DNA from: Pacificimonas flava
GTDB taxonomy: Bacteria > Pseudomonadota > Alphaproteobacteria > Sphingomonadales > Sphingomonadaceae
Length of the DNA stretch: 64,000 nt
NCBI RefSeq assembly: GCF_000342165.1
Contig: NZ_AMRV01000008.1
Coordinates: forward strand, 62,001 to 126,000
Direction: 5' to 3'
Below are positions 1 to 12,200 of the stretch, piece by piece; positions within the stretch are counted from its first letter, which is position 1; each line of letters begins with the position of its first letter. The position numbers and the translations under genes are program-made. The notes below the pieces were generated by a model that was given only the letters and a program-made list of their open reading frames with translations, did no database searches and was not told where the DNA came from.

Positions 1-323
1 ACATCGCCCGAAGGCCCCTGCCCCCGCGCGAACGAAAAGAGTCGGCTCCGACAGGCAACCTAACGACCCTGCCCGGACCCAACCGATTAGCTATGTTAAC
101 CTCGCGATCTCGCTGAACTTTTGTCAGCCGAGCCGCCTCGCCTTCGAGCAGCGTCTAGGACGAGCGCCTACCACCAGCCCGCGAGCATTAGGCGGCGCAT
201 ATAGGGATGGCGGCAGCATGGGTCAACACGCAGAATCGGGCGCCTGCCCCCGATTCTCGACCGGCAAGCCCCACTGGCGACGCGATGAGACATCGACCCG
301 CCATGCCCAGCCTCATAGGCGGT
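1..323. other. Left-edge intergenic stretch, no gene recognised
   Basis: This stretch lies downstream of the leftward amidohydrolase gene. I see no convincing coding frame: the short frames that cross it read into the antisense of the neighbour. A small GTCGG-CT-CCGAC inverted repeat sits at 41-52, without a T tract. I compared it mentally with tmRNA, RNase P, SRP RNA and tRNA landmarks and found no match, but a partial RNA gene cut by the window edge cannot be excluded. Confidence 0.4.
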
Positions 324-1607
324 TCAGTCAGGCTTGACCACCCATGCGCCGCCTTTGACCACTGCCGCGGGTGACTCGAACAGGGTGACGTCCGCAAGGG
401 GATCACCGGAAACCGCAACGAAGTCGCCGAAAGCACCCGGATCGAGCGTTCCGACCTGCCCTTCCCGGCCAAGCGCCTGCGCCGCTGAAAGCGTCGCGGC
501 GCGGATGGCCTGCAGCGGCGTCATGCCGTATTCCGTCATCACGCGGAACTGCCGGGCGTTGAGGCCGTGCGGGTAGATGGCAGCGTCGGTGCCGAAGATC
601 ATCATCGCACCGGCCTCGACCGCCTTACGGAAACTGTCCCGCTGCACCTGTCCGACCTGACGTTCCTTCGCGAGCGATTCCGGCAGGACACCGTTCTTCT
701 CACCCTCCGCCAGCGTGTATTCGGTATTGTAGATGTCCATCGACAGGGCCGTGCCATGCTCCTTGGCGAGGCGGATCGTCTCCTCGTCAAGATAGCTGGC
801 ATGTTCCACCGTATCGACGCCGCCCAGGATCGCCGCGCGGATGCCGGCATTGCCGTGTGCATGGGCCGCCACCTTCAGGCCCAGCATGTGCGCCGTCTCC
901 ACCGCTGCGCGAATCTCCTCCTCGCTCAGCTGTTGTTCTCCGACGGTCGTGCCTTTCGAAAAGACACCGCCCGTCGCGCACAGCTTGATGACCTCCGCGC
1001 CATATTTGCGCATCCATTTGACGCGCGCCTTCATCTCGTCCGGCCCGTTCGCAACGCCGGGCGCGGTCGCCTGATAACTGGGCGGCAGGAAATTGTTGTC
1101 GCAGTGCCCGCCGGTTGCGCCGATGGCGTAGCCCGCCGGGACAATGCGCGGCCCGATAATGCGGCCTTCGTCGATCGCCTGACGCAGCGCAACGTCGGCG
1201 AAGTCATCGCTGCCGACATTGCGGACAGTGGTAAAGCCTGCGCGGACCGTCGCCTCCGCATTGGGAACCCCCATCACGGTCCAAAAGGCGTCCGTATAGC
1301 CAAGACTGCGATAGCCGCCGATGTCTGCAACGCCGGTCAGGTGAACATGCATGTCGATCAGACCCGGAACGAGGGTCAGTCCCGGCAGGTCCACGAACTC
1401 CGCGTCCGGCGGTGCGCCGCTGCCGTCCCAAGACACGACGCGGCCATCGGTGATCACCAGTTGCGGGTCGGCCACATAGCGCCCCGTCCGCACATCCAGA
1501 AGGCGCGCAGCCGAAACAACGAGCGTCTCCGCAGCGGCAGGCCGGGCGACGACGAGGGTTGCAGCAAGCATGACGGCGCGTGCCGCGAAGAGAGGAATCC
1601 TGTTCAC
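324..1607 (-). CDS. Secreted metal-dependent amidohydrolase family protein
   Basis: This is an imidazolonepropionase/prolidase-like member of the amidohydrolase superfamily, expected to hydrolyse an amide or peptide substrate in the periplasm. Beginning at the GTG at 1607 the protein opens with a signal peptide (MNRIPLFAARAV..., Ala-rich, ending near ARPAAA). Metal-site signatures follow in order: MHVHLTG (HxH), the candidate carbamylated Lys in AEVIKLCATGG, His residues in AAHAHGN and VEHASYL, and the Asp in FGTDAAI. A longer reading from a TTG at 1643 would begin inside the hairpin at 1621-1667 and is disfavoured; an ATG at 1571 would shorten the signal peptide. The gene lies downstream of secA on the same strand but is separated by that hairpin. 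The substrate cannot be told from sequence. Confidence 0.85.
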   Translation of the reverse strand: MNRIPLFAARAVMLAATLVVARPAAAETLVVSAARLLDVRTGRYVADPQLVITDGRVVSWDGSGAPPDAEFVDLPGLTLVPGLIDMHVHLTGVADIGGYRSLGYTDAFWTVMGVPNAEATVRAGFTTVRNVGSDDFADVALRQAIDEGRIIGPRIVPAGYAIGATGGHCDNNFLPPSYQATAPGVANGPDEMKARVKWMRKYGAEVIKLCATGGVFSKGTTVGEQQLSEEEIRAAVETAHMLGLKVAAHAHGNAGIRAAILGGVDTVEHASYLDEETIRLAKEHGTALSMDIYNTEYTLAEGEKNGVLPESLAKERQVGQVQRDSFRKAVEAGAMMIFGTDAAIYPHGLNARQFRVMTEYGMTPLQAIRAATLSAAQALGREGQVGTLDPGAFGDFVAVSGDPLADVTLFESPAAVVKGGAWVVKPD

Positions 1608-1620
1608 GCGCCGGTCGATA

Positions 1621-1667
1621 GGACGGACCGGCCGACCTGACAAGCGTGCCGGTCGGCCGGTCCGTCC
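1621..1667. repeat. Perfect 17-bp inverted repeat after secA (probable hairpin/terminator)
   Basis: GGACGGACCGGCCGACC at 1621-1637 is exactly complementary to 1651-1667, with a 13-nt loop. It starts 14 bases past the secA stop codon on the leftward strand. As RNA it would form a very stable stem, but no U tract follows on either strand, so it may be a 3'-end-stabilising or pausing element rather than a classical intrinsic terminator. Confidence 0.7.
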
Positions 1668-1680
1668 CTGAATTCAGACG

Positions 1681-4380
<2,700 letters not shown>

Positions 4381-4527
4381 TGAACATCCTTGCCGTATGA
4401 CGAACCCTTTGGATGGGTCCCCGTGAATGGGCAGTCGGCGCATATCGCGGCCCCGAACAGGGCAATACCGCGCACACCGCTTCCACCGTCCGCCGGCAGA
4501 TCGCAAACGGACCCGACGGCTGCGCGC

Positions 4528-4556
4528 GACATAGGAAGGGGCCGTAGAGAGGTCAA
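4528..4556 (-). promoter_or_regulatory. Sigma70-like promoter for secA
   Basis: On the minus strand a TTGACC box (4551-4556) and a TATGTC box (4528-4533) are separated by exactly 17 bp. It is the best promoter match in the gap between secA and the GGDEF gene and would give a leader of about 140 nt. Confidence 0.5.
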
Positions 4557-4586
4557 TAAAGCGCCCCGGCCGCAAACGCCGCCGCC

Positions 4587-5696
4587 CTACCCGATCCGCC
4601 CGGTCTTCGCGACGACAGCCCGGGCTCGTCCCTGGCGTTTTGCCTGGTAAAGAGCGTCGTCGGCGGCGCGCTTCAACGTGGCCGCATCCGTGCCGCTTCG
4701 CGAAAAGATGGCGCCGCCGACGCTGACGCTTATGGGCTGCCTGATCTCGGCGAGTTCCCGGCAGGCCTTGGCGAACGTCGCGGCGTCCTCCACCAGCGGC
4801 AGGACGATGCCGAATTCGTCGCCGCCAATCCGCGCAGCGGTCGCCGGCGCGGAAAAGCGCTCGCGTAGCCGCTCGGCGACCGCGCAAAGCACCTGGTCGC
4901 CGCGTTCGTGACCATCCGCGTCGTTCACCCCCTTGAAGTGATCGAGATCCACGAAGATCAAGCCCACCATGCTGCCCCCATCATCCGGATCGCCGTCCCT
5001 GTCCATCAGGGCCGCCTCCAGCATTTCATTGAAGACGGTGCGGTTCGGCAGGCCCGTCAGCGGGTCGTGTTGTGCCAGCCAGCGCAGCCTTTCTTCCTCC
5101 TCCCGCCTCACCGTCGTGTCGGTGCGCGTTCCGATTATGCGCACCGCGCGACCGGCCTCGGTCCGGGCGACCACCCGGGCCCGCTCGACCACCCAGATGA
5201 ATCCACCGTCGCGGCAGCGCAGCTGATGTTCGTGCTCGGCATAGTCGGTGTGCCCCTTCAGGCAGCCCAGCAACTTCGCCCGCCATTCCCGCCATTCCTG
5301 CGGCCAAACATAATGTTCATGCACCGTATCGAAGGACAAGGGCGGCAACGTATCATAACCCTGCAGCGCAAGCGCCGCGTCGGACATCCAGAAATCGCCA
5401 GTGGAAACATTCCAGTCCCAGACGCCGATGCCGGTATTGTCCAGCGCCAGCTCCAAACGGTCCTTGGCGCTTTGAAGCGCGGCCAGACGCTCTTGCAGAT
5501 GGCGGATGCTTGCCCTCAGCGCCTCCGCCTCTGCGCTTGCAGCGGGCAGCGCCGCCTCCTTTTTCGCACCGGATGGGTTACCAACCAAGGAACGTCTCCG
5601 CAAAACCGTTCGTCCGGAACACGGATCCGCAGCGATTCCGCCCGACATGGAGTGGCGGGAACCATTCGCTTCGACTATCGGATCGAGGGTACGCAT
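4587..5696 (-). CDS. PAS-GGDEF diguanylate cyclase
   Basis: A predicted cytoplasmic diguanylate cyclase making cyclic di-GMP from two GTP. The N-terminal third has an Ala/Glu-rich likely coiled coil ([19 protein letters not shown]), then a PAS domain ([20 protein letters not shown]) with a C-terminal PAC-like segment, and a GGDEF domain with an intact RIGGDEF signature and the DPLTGLPNR helix. No EAL domain and no transmembrane segment are seen. The RxxD inhibitory site expected just before GGDEF is absent (SAPA at that position). ATG at 5696 is used here; an ATG at 5648 would leave more room for the divergent argJ promoter and neither has a strong ribosome site. Confidence 0.9.
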   Translation of the reverse strand: MRTLDPIVEANGSRHSMSGGIAADPCSGRTVLRRRSLVGNPSGAKKEAALPAASAEAEALRASIRHLQERLAALQSAKDRLELALDNTGIGVWDWNVSTGDFWMSDAALALQGYDTLPPLSFDTVHEHYVWPQEWREWRAKLLGCLKGHTDYAEHEHQLRCRDGGFIWVVERARVVARTEAGRAVRIIGTRTDTTVRREEEERLRWLAQHDPLTGLPNRTVFNEMLEAALMDRDGDPDDGGSMVGLIFVDLDHFKGVNDADGHERGDQVLCAVAERLRERFSAPATAARIGGDEFGIVLPLVEDAATFAKACRELAEIRQPISVSVGGAIFSRSGTDAATLKRAADDALYQAKRQGRARAVVAKTGRIG

Positions 5697-5721
5697 ACGC
5701 AAACAGGAACTCGATTCTAAA

Positions 5722-6948
5722 GTGAAATGGTCTGAAGAGAAAGAGGATGCACCGCTGCCCCGGGTCGCTGGTGTCGAACTGGCAACGGCGGAGGCGGGCT
5801 ACAAGTATCGCGAACGTGCGGACCTTCTGATCTGCCGCTTCGCTCCGGGCACGGTCGCCGCGGGCGTTACGACCCGGTCCCTGTGCGCATCGCCGGAGGT
5901 GGAATGGTGCCGGACGCGGTTGGCGGCCGGCGGCGAGGCACGTGCGCTGATCGTCTCCGCCGGCAATTCGAACGCCTTTACGGGACGTGCGGGCGCGGAC
6001 GCGGCGAAACGCATCGCCGCATCCGCCGCGAATGCGTTGAACGTGCCCGAAGCCGGCATCTACCTGTCGGCGACCGGCGTCATCGGAGAACCGCTGCCGG
6101 CCGAAAAGGGCGAACGCGCGATCGCCGGCGCGGCCGGACGGCTGGGGGAAGCGAAGGACTGGGTTGCGGCCGCCGCCGCCATCGGTACGACGGACACGTT
6201 CACGAAGACCGCCTCCGCAACCGCCATCGTCGGCGGCGAAACCGTCACGCTGGTGGGGATTGCCAAGGGGTCGGGCATGATCGCGCCCGACATGGCGACC
6301 ATGCTCGCCTATGTCTTCACCGACGCGAATGTCTCGGCAAAGGCGCTTCAGGCGATGGTGGCAGCCGCCAACCGTCTGAGCTTTTCATGCATCACGGTCG
6401 ACGGCGACACGTCGACCAGCGACACGCTGCTTGCCTTCGCCACAGCCTCAGCCGATGCGCCGCGCATAGAAACGCAGGACTCCCCCGGCGCCGATGCCTT
6501 GCAGGCCGCGATCACCGACATATGCACCGATCTGGCGAAGCAGATCGTCCGTGATGGCGAGGGCGCTTCGAAGTTCATCACTATCGACGTCACCGGCGCC
6601 GCCTCTGCCGAGAGTGCCCACCGGATCGCCCTGTCGATCGCCAACTCGCCGCTCGTGAAGACTGCGATTGCGGGTGAAGACGCGAATTGGGGCCGCATCG
6701 TCATGGCTGTCGGAAAGGCCGGCGAGCCCGCCGACCGCGATCGCCTGTCCATCCGCTTCGGAAATACCGTCGTCGCAGAAGCCGGCGCGCGCGTCCCGGA
6801 CTATGAAGAGGCGCCCGTCAGCGCCCATCTGAAAGGCGCAGAAATCGACATCGGCGTCGATATCGGCATTGGCGAGGGCCGCGCCCGCGTCTGGACGTGC
6901 GACCTGACGCACGGGTACATCTCCATCAACGCGGACTACCGCAGTTGA
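5722..6948 (+). CDS. argJ: Bifunctional ornithine acetyltransferase / N-acetylglutamate synthase
   Basis: ArgJ transfers acetyl from N-acetylornithine to glutamate in the arginine pathway and can also use acetyl-CoA. The 408-residue length from GTG 5722 fits the family; the opening LPRVAGVELATAEAGYKY matches the usual ArgJ N terminus. The autoproteolytic site is seen in MIAPDMATML, where Thr193 becomes the N-terminal nucleophile of the beta chain; the ends LTHGYISINADYRS are also typical. An ATG at 5647 would add 25 unconserved residues and run into the divergent GGDEF gene. The weak AGGA before the GTG leaves the exact start uncertain. Its stop overlaps the start of the next gene. Confidence 0.95.
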   Translation: MKWSEEKEDAPLPRVAGVELATAEAGYKYRERADLLICRFAPGTVAAGVTTRSLCASPEVEWCRTRLAAGGEARALIVSAGNSNAFTGRAGADAAKRIAASAANALNVPEAGIYLSATGVIGEPLPAEKGERAIAGAAGRLGEAKDWVAAAAAIGTTDTFTKTASATAIVGGETVTLVGIAKGSGMIAPDMATMLAYVFTDANVSAKALQAMVAAANRLSFSCITVDGDTSTSDTLLAFATASADAPRIETQDSPGADALQAAITDICTDLAKQIVRDGEGASKFITIDVTGAASAESAHRIALSIANSPLVKTAIAGEDANWGRIVMAVGKAGEPADRDRLSIRFGNTVVAEAGARVPDYEEAPVSAHLKGAEIDIGVDIGIGEGRARVWTCDLTHGYISINADYRS

Positions 6949-7757
6949 GCGGACTTTCGCTCGCCGCCCGGCTGCATGCGGAAGTGTCGGCGCTGCTCCG
7001 AAATGTGGCGGCGGACATCGTACTGCCGCGATACCAGGCTCTTGCCGCGCACGAGATCGAGGAAAAGGAGCCGGGCGAACTGGTAACGGCGGCGGACCGG
7101 GAAAGCGAAGATCGCCTGACGGTTGGATTGTCGTCGCTGGAACCCTCGGCGAAGGTCATCGGCGAGGAGGCGTGCGCCGCCGACGCGCAGCTTCTGTCCA
7201 CAGTCGGCCAGGGCCTGCAGTGGATCATCGATCCCATAGACGGCACCGGCAATTATGCAGCCGGCCGACCGCCATTCGGGATCATGGTCGCGCTCGCCGA
7301 CGGCGCCGACGCGCTGGCCGGGTGGATGCTCGACCCGCTGACCGGCCGATTGTGCCACGCGCGCGTCGGTGAGGGCGCGTTCCTGAACGACCAACCCCTG
7401 CGCGCCGTCGCCACCGGGGCCATAAAGCCCGTCGCTGCGCTTGCGACAGGGTTCATGACGGCGGAGGAACGCGAGACGCTGACGCAAAAGGCGTCGGGGC
7501 ACCTCACCATCGTGCCCATCCCGCGCTGCGCTGCCGAACAATATCCGCGCCTGACCCTGGGCGAGAACGACATTTCCGTCTTCCGCCGTACATTGCCGTG
7601 GGATCATGCCGCCGGCGCGTTGTTCCTGAACGAGGCCGGTGGACGGGTACGCCGTACCGACGGCAGCGCCTACCGGCTCGGCGACAGGCGCACCGGCCTC
7701 CTCGCAGCGTCCTCCCCGGCCCTGTGGGACCGCGCAGCGCAAATCTTCTACGGTTAA
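6945..7757 (+). CDS. Inositol monophosphatase-family phosphatase
   Basis: A Mg2+-dependent, Li+-sensitive-type phosphomonoesterase; the family includes inositol-1-phosphatase, CysQ and histidinol-phosphatase. Motif A is DPIDGTGNYAAG and motif B is PWDHAAGALFLNEAGG, so the metal ligands (IGEE, DPIDGT, WD) are complete. The chosen TTG at 6945 overlaps the argJ stop codon (TTGA), a coupling arrangement; longer readings lie fully inside argJ. About 270 residues, normal for the family. Co-transcription with argJ makes an amino-acid-pathway phosphatase such as histidinol-phosphatase possible, but that is only a guess from position. Confidence 0.88.
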   Translation: MSGLSLAARLHAEVSALLRNVAADIVLPRYQALAAHEIEEKEPGELVTAADRESEDRLTVGLSSLEPSAKVIGEEACAADAQLLSTVGQGLQWIIDPIDGTGNYAAGRPPFGIMVALADGADALAGWMLDPLTGRLCHARVGEGAFLNDQPLRAVATGAIKPVAALATGFMTAEERETLTQKASGHLTIVPIPRCAAEQYPRLTLGENDISVFRRTLPWDHAAGALFLNEAGGRVRRTDGSAYRLGDRRTGLLAASSPALWDRAAQIFYG

Positions 7758-7875
7758 GCGTCGCCCGCCCCCGCAGGTCCTCGGCGATCTATTCGTGACG
7801 GGCACGTATCTTTTGGCCTTGGCAAAAGCGTTTCTATGGTTAACGGCTTCATTTCCAAGACCTTCGGGAGCGAAT

Positions 7876-8778
7876 ATGCCGGACATCGTTCTTCACCACT
7901 ACGCCACCTCGCCCTTCTCTGAGGTCATTCGTCTAGCGCTGGGGCTGAAGGACATATCGTGGAAGTCGGTCGAAATTCCGAACATCGCGCCGAAGCCGGA
8001 CCTGACGGCACTGACCGGCGGCTATGAGAGGACGCCTGTGTTGCAGATCGGCGCTGACATCTATTGCGACACCGCCATCATCGTCGACCGTCTGGAACGC
8101 GCTGTGCCGCAGCCAAGCCTTTACCCCCAACCGCTTGGCCTTGCCGGGCGAATGATCGCGCTTTGGGCGGGCGGACCGGCCTTTCGTCCTGCGGTCGGTC
8201 ACGCACTCGGCGCGGTTCATGAGCAAATCCCCCAGGCGTTCTGGGATGATCGAGCCCGGCGCTTCGGACTGTCAAGAGAGGCGTTCCTGCCCGCCCTGCC
8301 CCATTTTGAAGCGCAGTTCGCGGCCAACATCGCGCTGCTGGAGCAGGCGCTGGACGACGGCCGGCGATTCATCGGCGGACAACAGGCCGGCCATGCCGAT
8401 CTCGCGCTTTACATGCTGGTCTGGTTTCAGTCTCTGCGCGGCCAGAGGCCCCAGGAATTCGGGGATGTCATTGCCGAATGGGCCGGGCGCGTTGGCGCCA
8501 TCGGGCACGGACAACGGGAAGACTGGACGGCCGCACAGGCCATCGAACATGCCCGGGCGGAAGAGCCGCTGCACGACTTTGCCGTGGCGCCGAACAGCGG
8601 CTTTCATGCCGGCGACATCGTGTCGGTATCGCCGGAGGGTCCCGATTCGGCCGCCATTGTGGGGACACTGATCGGCCTCGACGATTGCACGATCACCGTG
8701 TCGAGAGAGGACAAGCGCGCGGGAAAGGTGCATGTGCACGTCCCGCGCGCCGGTCAGGTGCTGACCGCCGCAGCCTGA
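7876..8778 (+). CDS. Glutathione S-transferase-like protein with C-terminal extension
   Basis: The N-terminal 80 residues are a thioredoxin-fold GST domain (VLHHYATSPFSEVIRLALG; the cis-Pro/Ser loop YERTPVLQIG...CDTAIIVDRLER). A helical GST C-terminal domain runs to about residue 215. The last 70 or so residues (from PNSGFHAGDIVSVSPEG) are outside the usual GST fold and look like a small beta-rich appendage. GGGAG precedes the ATG at 7876; longer readings into the preceding gene lack similarity. Single-gene unit between the argJ operon and convergent trxA. Substrate unknown. Confidence 0.85.
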   Translation: MPDIVLHHYATSPFSEVIRLALGLKDISWKSVEIPNIAPKPDLTALTGGYERTPVLQIGADIYCDTAIIVDRLERAVPQPSLYPQPLGLAGRMIALWAGGPAFRPAVGHALGAVHEQIPQAFWDDRARRFGLSREAFLPALPHFEAQFAANIALLEQALDDGRRFIGGQQAGHADLALYMLVWFQSLRGQRPQEFGDVIAEWAGRVGAIGHGQREDWTAAQAIEHARAEEPLHDFAVAPNSGFHAGDIVSVSPEGPDSAAIVGTLIGLDDCTITVSREDKRAGKVHVHVPRAGQVLTAAA

Positions 8779-8806
8779 GGGTCGCCGCGGCGGCGGAACG
8801 AACGGG

Positions 8807-9127
8807 TCAGGCCGTCTCGCTGTCCAGCCAGTCCTTGATCGAACTCTTCGGCTGCGCTCCCACCTTGGTCGAAACGGGTTTGCCGTCCTTGAACAGGATC
8901 ATGGTGGGGATGCCCTTGATGCCGAATTCGGCGGCAAGGTCCGGGTGGTCATCGGTGTTCAGCTTCGCGATGGTGACACCGTCCATCTCGTCCGAAAGCT
9001 CCTCGAGCGCCGGTGCGATCTGCCGGCAGGGGCCGCACCAGGGCGCCCAGAAATCAATCAGGACGGGCTTGCCCGCCTGCTTTACTTCGCTTTCGAAATT
9101 TTCCGGGGTGATCGCCGTGGTCGCCAT
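8807..9127 (-). CDS. trxA: Thioredoxin
   Basis: A 106-residue cytosolic dithiol-disulfide oxidoreductase with the classical WCGPC active site (Cys31 and Cys34), the cis-proline segment KGIPTMILFKDG and the expected Asp in VLIDFWAPW. The start at 9127 (MATTAITPENFE) gives normal thioredoxin length. It follows addA on the same strand after a gap of about 110 bases, the same neighbourhood seen in other alphaproteobacteria, so it may be read as the last gene of the divL-addA run or from its own promoter. Confidence 0.97.
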   Translation of the reverse strand: MATTAITPENFESEVKQAGKPVLIDFWAPWCGPCRQIAPALEELSDEMDGVTIAKLNTDDHPDLAAEFGIKGIPTMILFKDGKPVSTKVGAQPKSSIKDWLDSETA

Positions 9128-9239
9128 ATCTGGTCTCCGAACAAATGATTTTCCAACACATGGCGCGCGGCCACGCCGACGGCAAGGGGTCCTGGGCCTG
9201 CGACGAACCAAGGCTTTCTGTCGGATGCGATAGCGCCGC

Positions 9240-12200
9240 TTAAAGCCAGATCAGCCGTGGGCCGGCCGTATAAAGCAGGCCCGCCTCAACCCGGCGGTCG
9301 GGGAAGATCGTTTCCACCGCCGCCCGATATGCCGCCATTTGCGCGCGGTGGCGGGGCCGAACCTCCTCTGCGCTTGCCGGAACCTTCCGGTCGGTCTTGT
9401 AATCGACCAGCCGGACACGGTCCGGCCCGACCAGCAACAGGTCGATCGTGCCGGCGATGACATCGGTGCCGACGATCGCGGAAACGGGCGCCTCCCGCAG
9501 CGCGCCCGCGCGGAAAAGATCCGCATGCTCCGGGGCCGTCATGACCGCGAGCACCTCGTCCGCCAGCGAACCCGCATCGAGGTTCTGACCGCGCGCAGAG
9601 ATGTAGGACGTCGCGGCCTCGCGCCAATCTTCGGGCGGCAGGTCCGGCAATTTTTCGAAAAGGGCATGGAGAAGCCGGCCCCGCAGCGCCGCGCGTTCCA
9701 GTTCCGGGCCGGGCGGCGGCAGGCCGCCCTCCTCCTCGACAGCGGACGGTGCCAATGGTCGCGGCGGCCGAGCCTCCGGCGGGGCGGGCTCCGCCGCCCA
9801 GCTTGGAATAACTGGACGAAAGATCGCGCTCGCCTTTTCCTCTGCCTGCGACGCCGCCGCCACGCCCTCCTTGTAGCGCAGGGCGACACCGCCCCAGCGC
9901 TCCGCCTTTTCTTCCTCGGTTTCCAGCGTCTGCAGGGCGGCATGCATCACATCCCACCAGCTTTCGCCAGTCCGGCCGGCGATGCCGCCTGCGAACAGAT
10001 AATCCTCTGCGCGCGTCATGGCGACGTAGAGAAGGCGAAGACTTTCTTCCGCCTCCTTCCTCTCTGCCACGGCATGAAGCGCCGCCAGATTTCCGGGCAG
10101 ATCGCCCTTGCGAAATCCATAGATCGGCAGCGGCGGCTCGCCCGCAAGGAGCTGGGAAATGCTCGCTTGCCCGGAAGCCTTTGCCGCGTCCGCCATGATA
10201 ACGACGGGTGCCTGCAGGCCCTTCGCGCCGTGCACCGTCATGATGCGAACGGCCGATTGCGGCGCCTCGGGATCGCGCTTGACCTCGATATCGTCGGCGA
10301 CGGCCAGCCAGTCGAGAAAGCCCTGCAAGGACGGGGCTGCCACACGCTCATAGGCAAGCGCCTGGCTGAGAAGTTCATCCAGCGGATCGCGCGCCTCGCT
10401 CCCCAATCGGCGCAGCAGCTTTGCCCGCCCCTTCAGCGGACCCGACAACATCGCCTCCAGGAAATCATAGGGCGTCCGGAAATCGGCCATCCCGAGAACC
10501 TCGCCCAGCCATGCGCGCGCGGCCTCAGCATGCGCGGTGCGTGCCTGCCGCAGCGCGAACCATAGCGTCGCGGGGCCTGCACGCGTATGAGCCAGATCGT
10601 AGAGCTGCTTCTGCGACCAGCCCAGGAAGGGCGAGACGAGAATCTCCGCAAGCGACAGATTGTCCTCAGGCTGCAATGCGAAGCGGATCAGGGAGAGGCA
10701 GTCGCGCACGGCAAGCGGCGCGGTCAGGCGCAGCCGGTCGGCGCCCGCGACCGGGACCCCCTCCGCATGCAGGGCGGCAACGAGTTCGGGCACCAGATCG
10801 CCGCGCGAGCGGAGAAGGATGAGGATGTCCTGCGGCGCGGCGGCCCGCCCCTTCGACGGAAGAAACAGGCCGCGGTCCAACCAGCCCTTCACCTCCGCGG
10901 CTATGCGAGAGGCGATCGCCCGCTCCTTATTGTCGGCCTCCGCTGGCGGCAGCGGGTTTTCGTCCGTGCCGAGCTTCGGCCAAAGCGTGACGGCGCCCGC
11001 GTCCCCGGCCCTGTGCGGAATATGCGGCGGAATCTCGCTGTCCATGCCGAACGCGGCGTGGCCCTTCAGCGCGATGACGCGGTCGACCGCCGTCAGCACG
11101 GCCGGAACGGAACGGAACGAACGGCTCAGCGGCACCGGAACGAAGGGCTGCCCCGCCGCCGCCGCGCGCGCGGCCGTTTCCTCCCGGGCCGTTCGAAACT
11201 CTTCAGGGTCGGTTCCCTGAAAGCCAAAGATCGCCTGCTTGTAATCGCCCACGGCGAACTGCGTGCGGGGGCCGGGCAGATCGTCCTCCCGCGCGCCTTC
11301 TCCGGAGAAGAACTCGGCGGTCAGCGCATGGACGATGCGCCACTGCGCCGCGTTCGTATCCTGCCCCTCGTCGACGAGTACGTGATCGATACGCTGATCC
11401 ATCTTGTAGAGCACCCACGCACCCGGAACGCTGTCGAGAAGATGCGCGGCCTCGGCAATCAGATCATCGAAATCGACGGCGCCCAGATGGCGCTTCGTCT
11501 CCTCATAGGAGGCTGCGAGCCGTCGCCCGACTCGCAGATGCAGCGCGGCGATCTCCGCCACCTCCAGCCGGCGCAGCGTGTCGCGCAGCCGATCCAGGCA
11601 GACGGTGGCCTCGCTCTGAAATGGCTCCAGCGCCGCGCTCGGCTTCCGGGGGTCGCCCGTGGTCGTGAAGCAGGTGGCGAACAGGTCCGGCAGAATATCC
11701 GTCCGGTACAGCGCTTCCGCCCGAAAGAATGCCTCGATACTCGCCAGCCATTGCGGACCGTTCGCCTTCGAATTCCACCGCGACAGGGCGCTGGCATAGT
11801 CACGAAGAGTACTTTCCAGCGCGCCGTCTCTGGCGATTTCGGCGCGCAGCACCTCCTCCGCTGTGCCCTCTGGCGGCAGGTCGAGAATGCGGCGCAGGGC
11901 GGCGGTCAGTTCCGCTTCGCTGCGATAGGCGGACAGCCGGCGCCGCTCCCGCAGCAGCGTCTCCATCATCTTCGCCGCGCCGGCATCGCCATGCTGAACG
12001 GCCAGCCGTCCGAGATCGTCCAGGAAGGCCGCATCCCCCTCGGCCGCCGCCGCCTCGATCGCGCCCTCCAGGACCTGACGCTTCACCTGCAATCCCGACC
12101 GGTCGTCGAGCGTTTGATAGCCGGGCGTGACGCCGGCCTCGATCGGGAAGGCGGCGAGAAGAGAGGAGGCAAAGCTGTGCAGCGTCTGCACCTTGAAGCC

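Noticed and set aside
1-180. Partial tmRNA or other structured RNA at the left edge
   Set aside because: No tag-peptide reading frame ending in Ala-Ala and none of the known RNA landmarks were found.
4381-4887. N-terminal extension of SecA to 1068 residues
   Set aside because: The extra 169 residues are Arg-rich, unconserved, run through the secA promoter and into the antisense of the GGDEF gene; the start at 4380 has a good ribosome site and the family N terminus.
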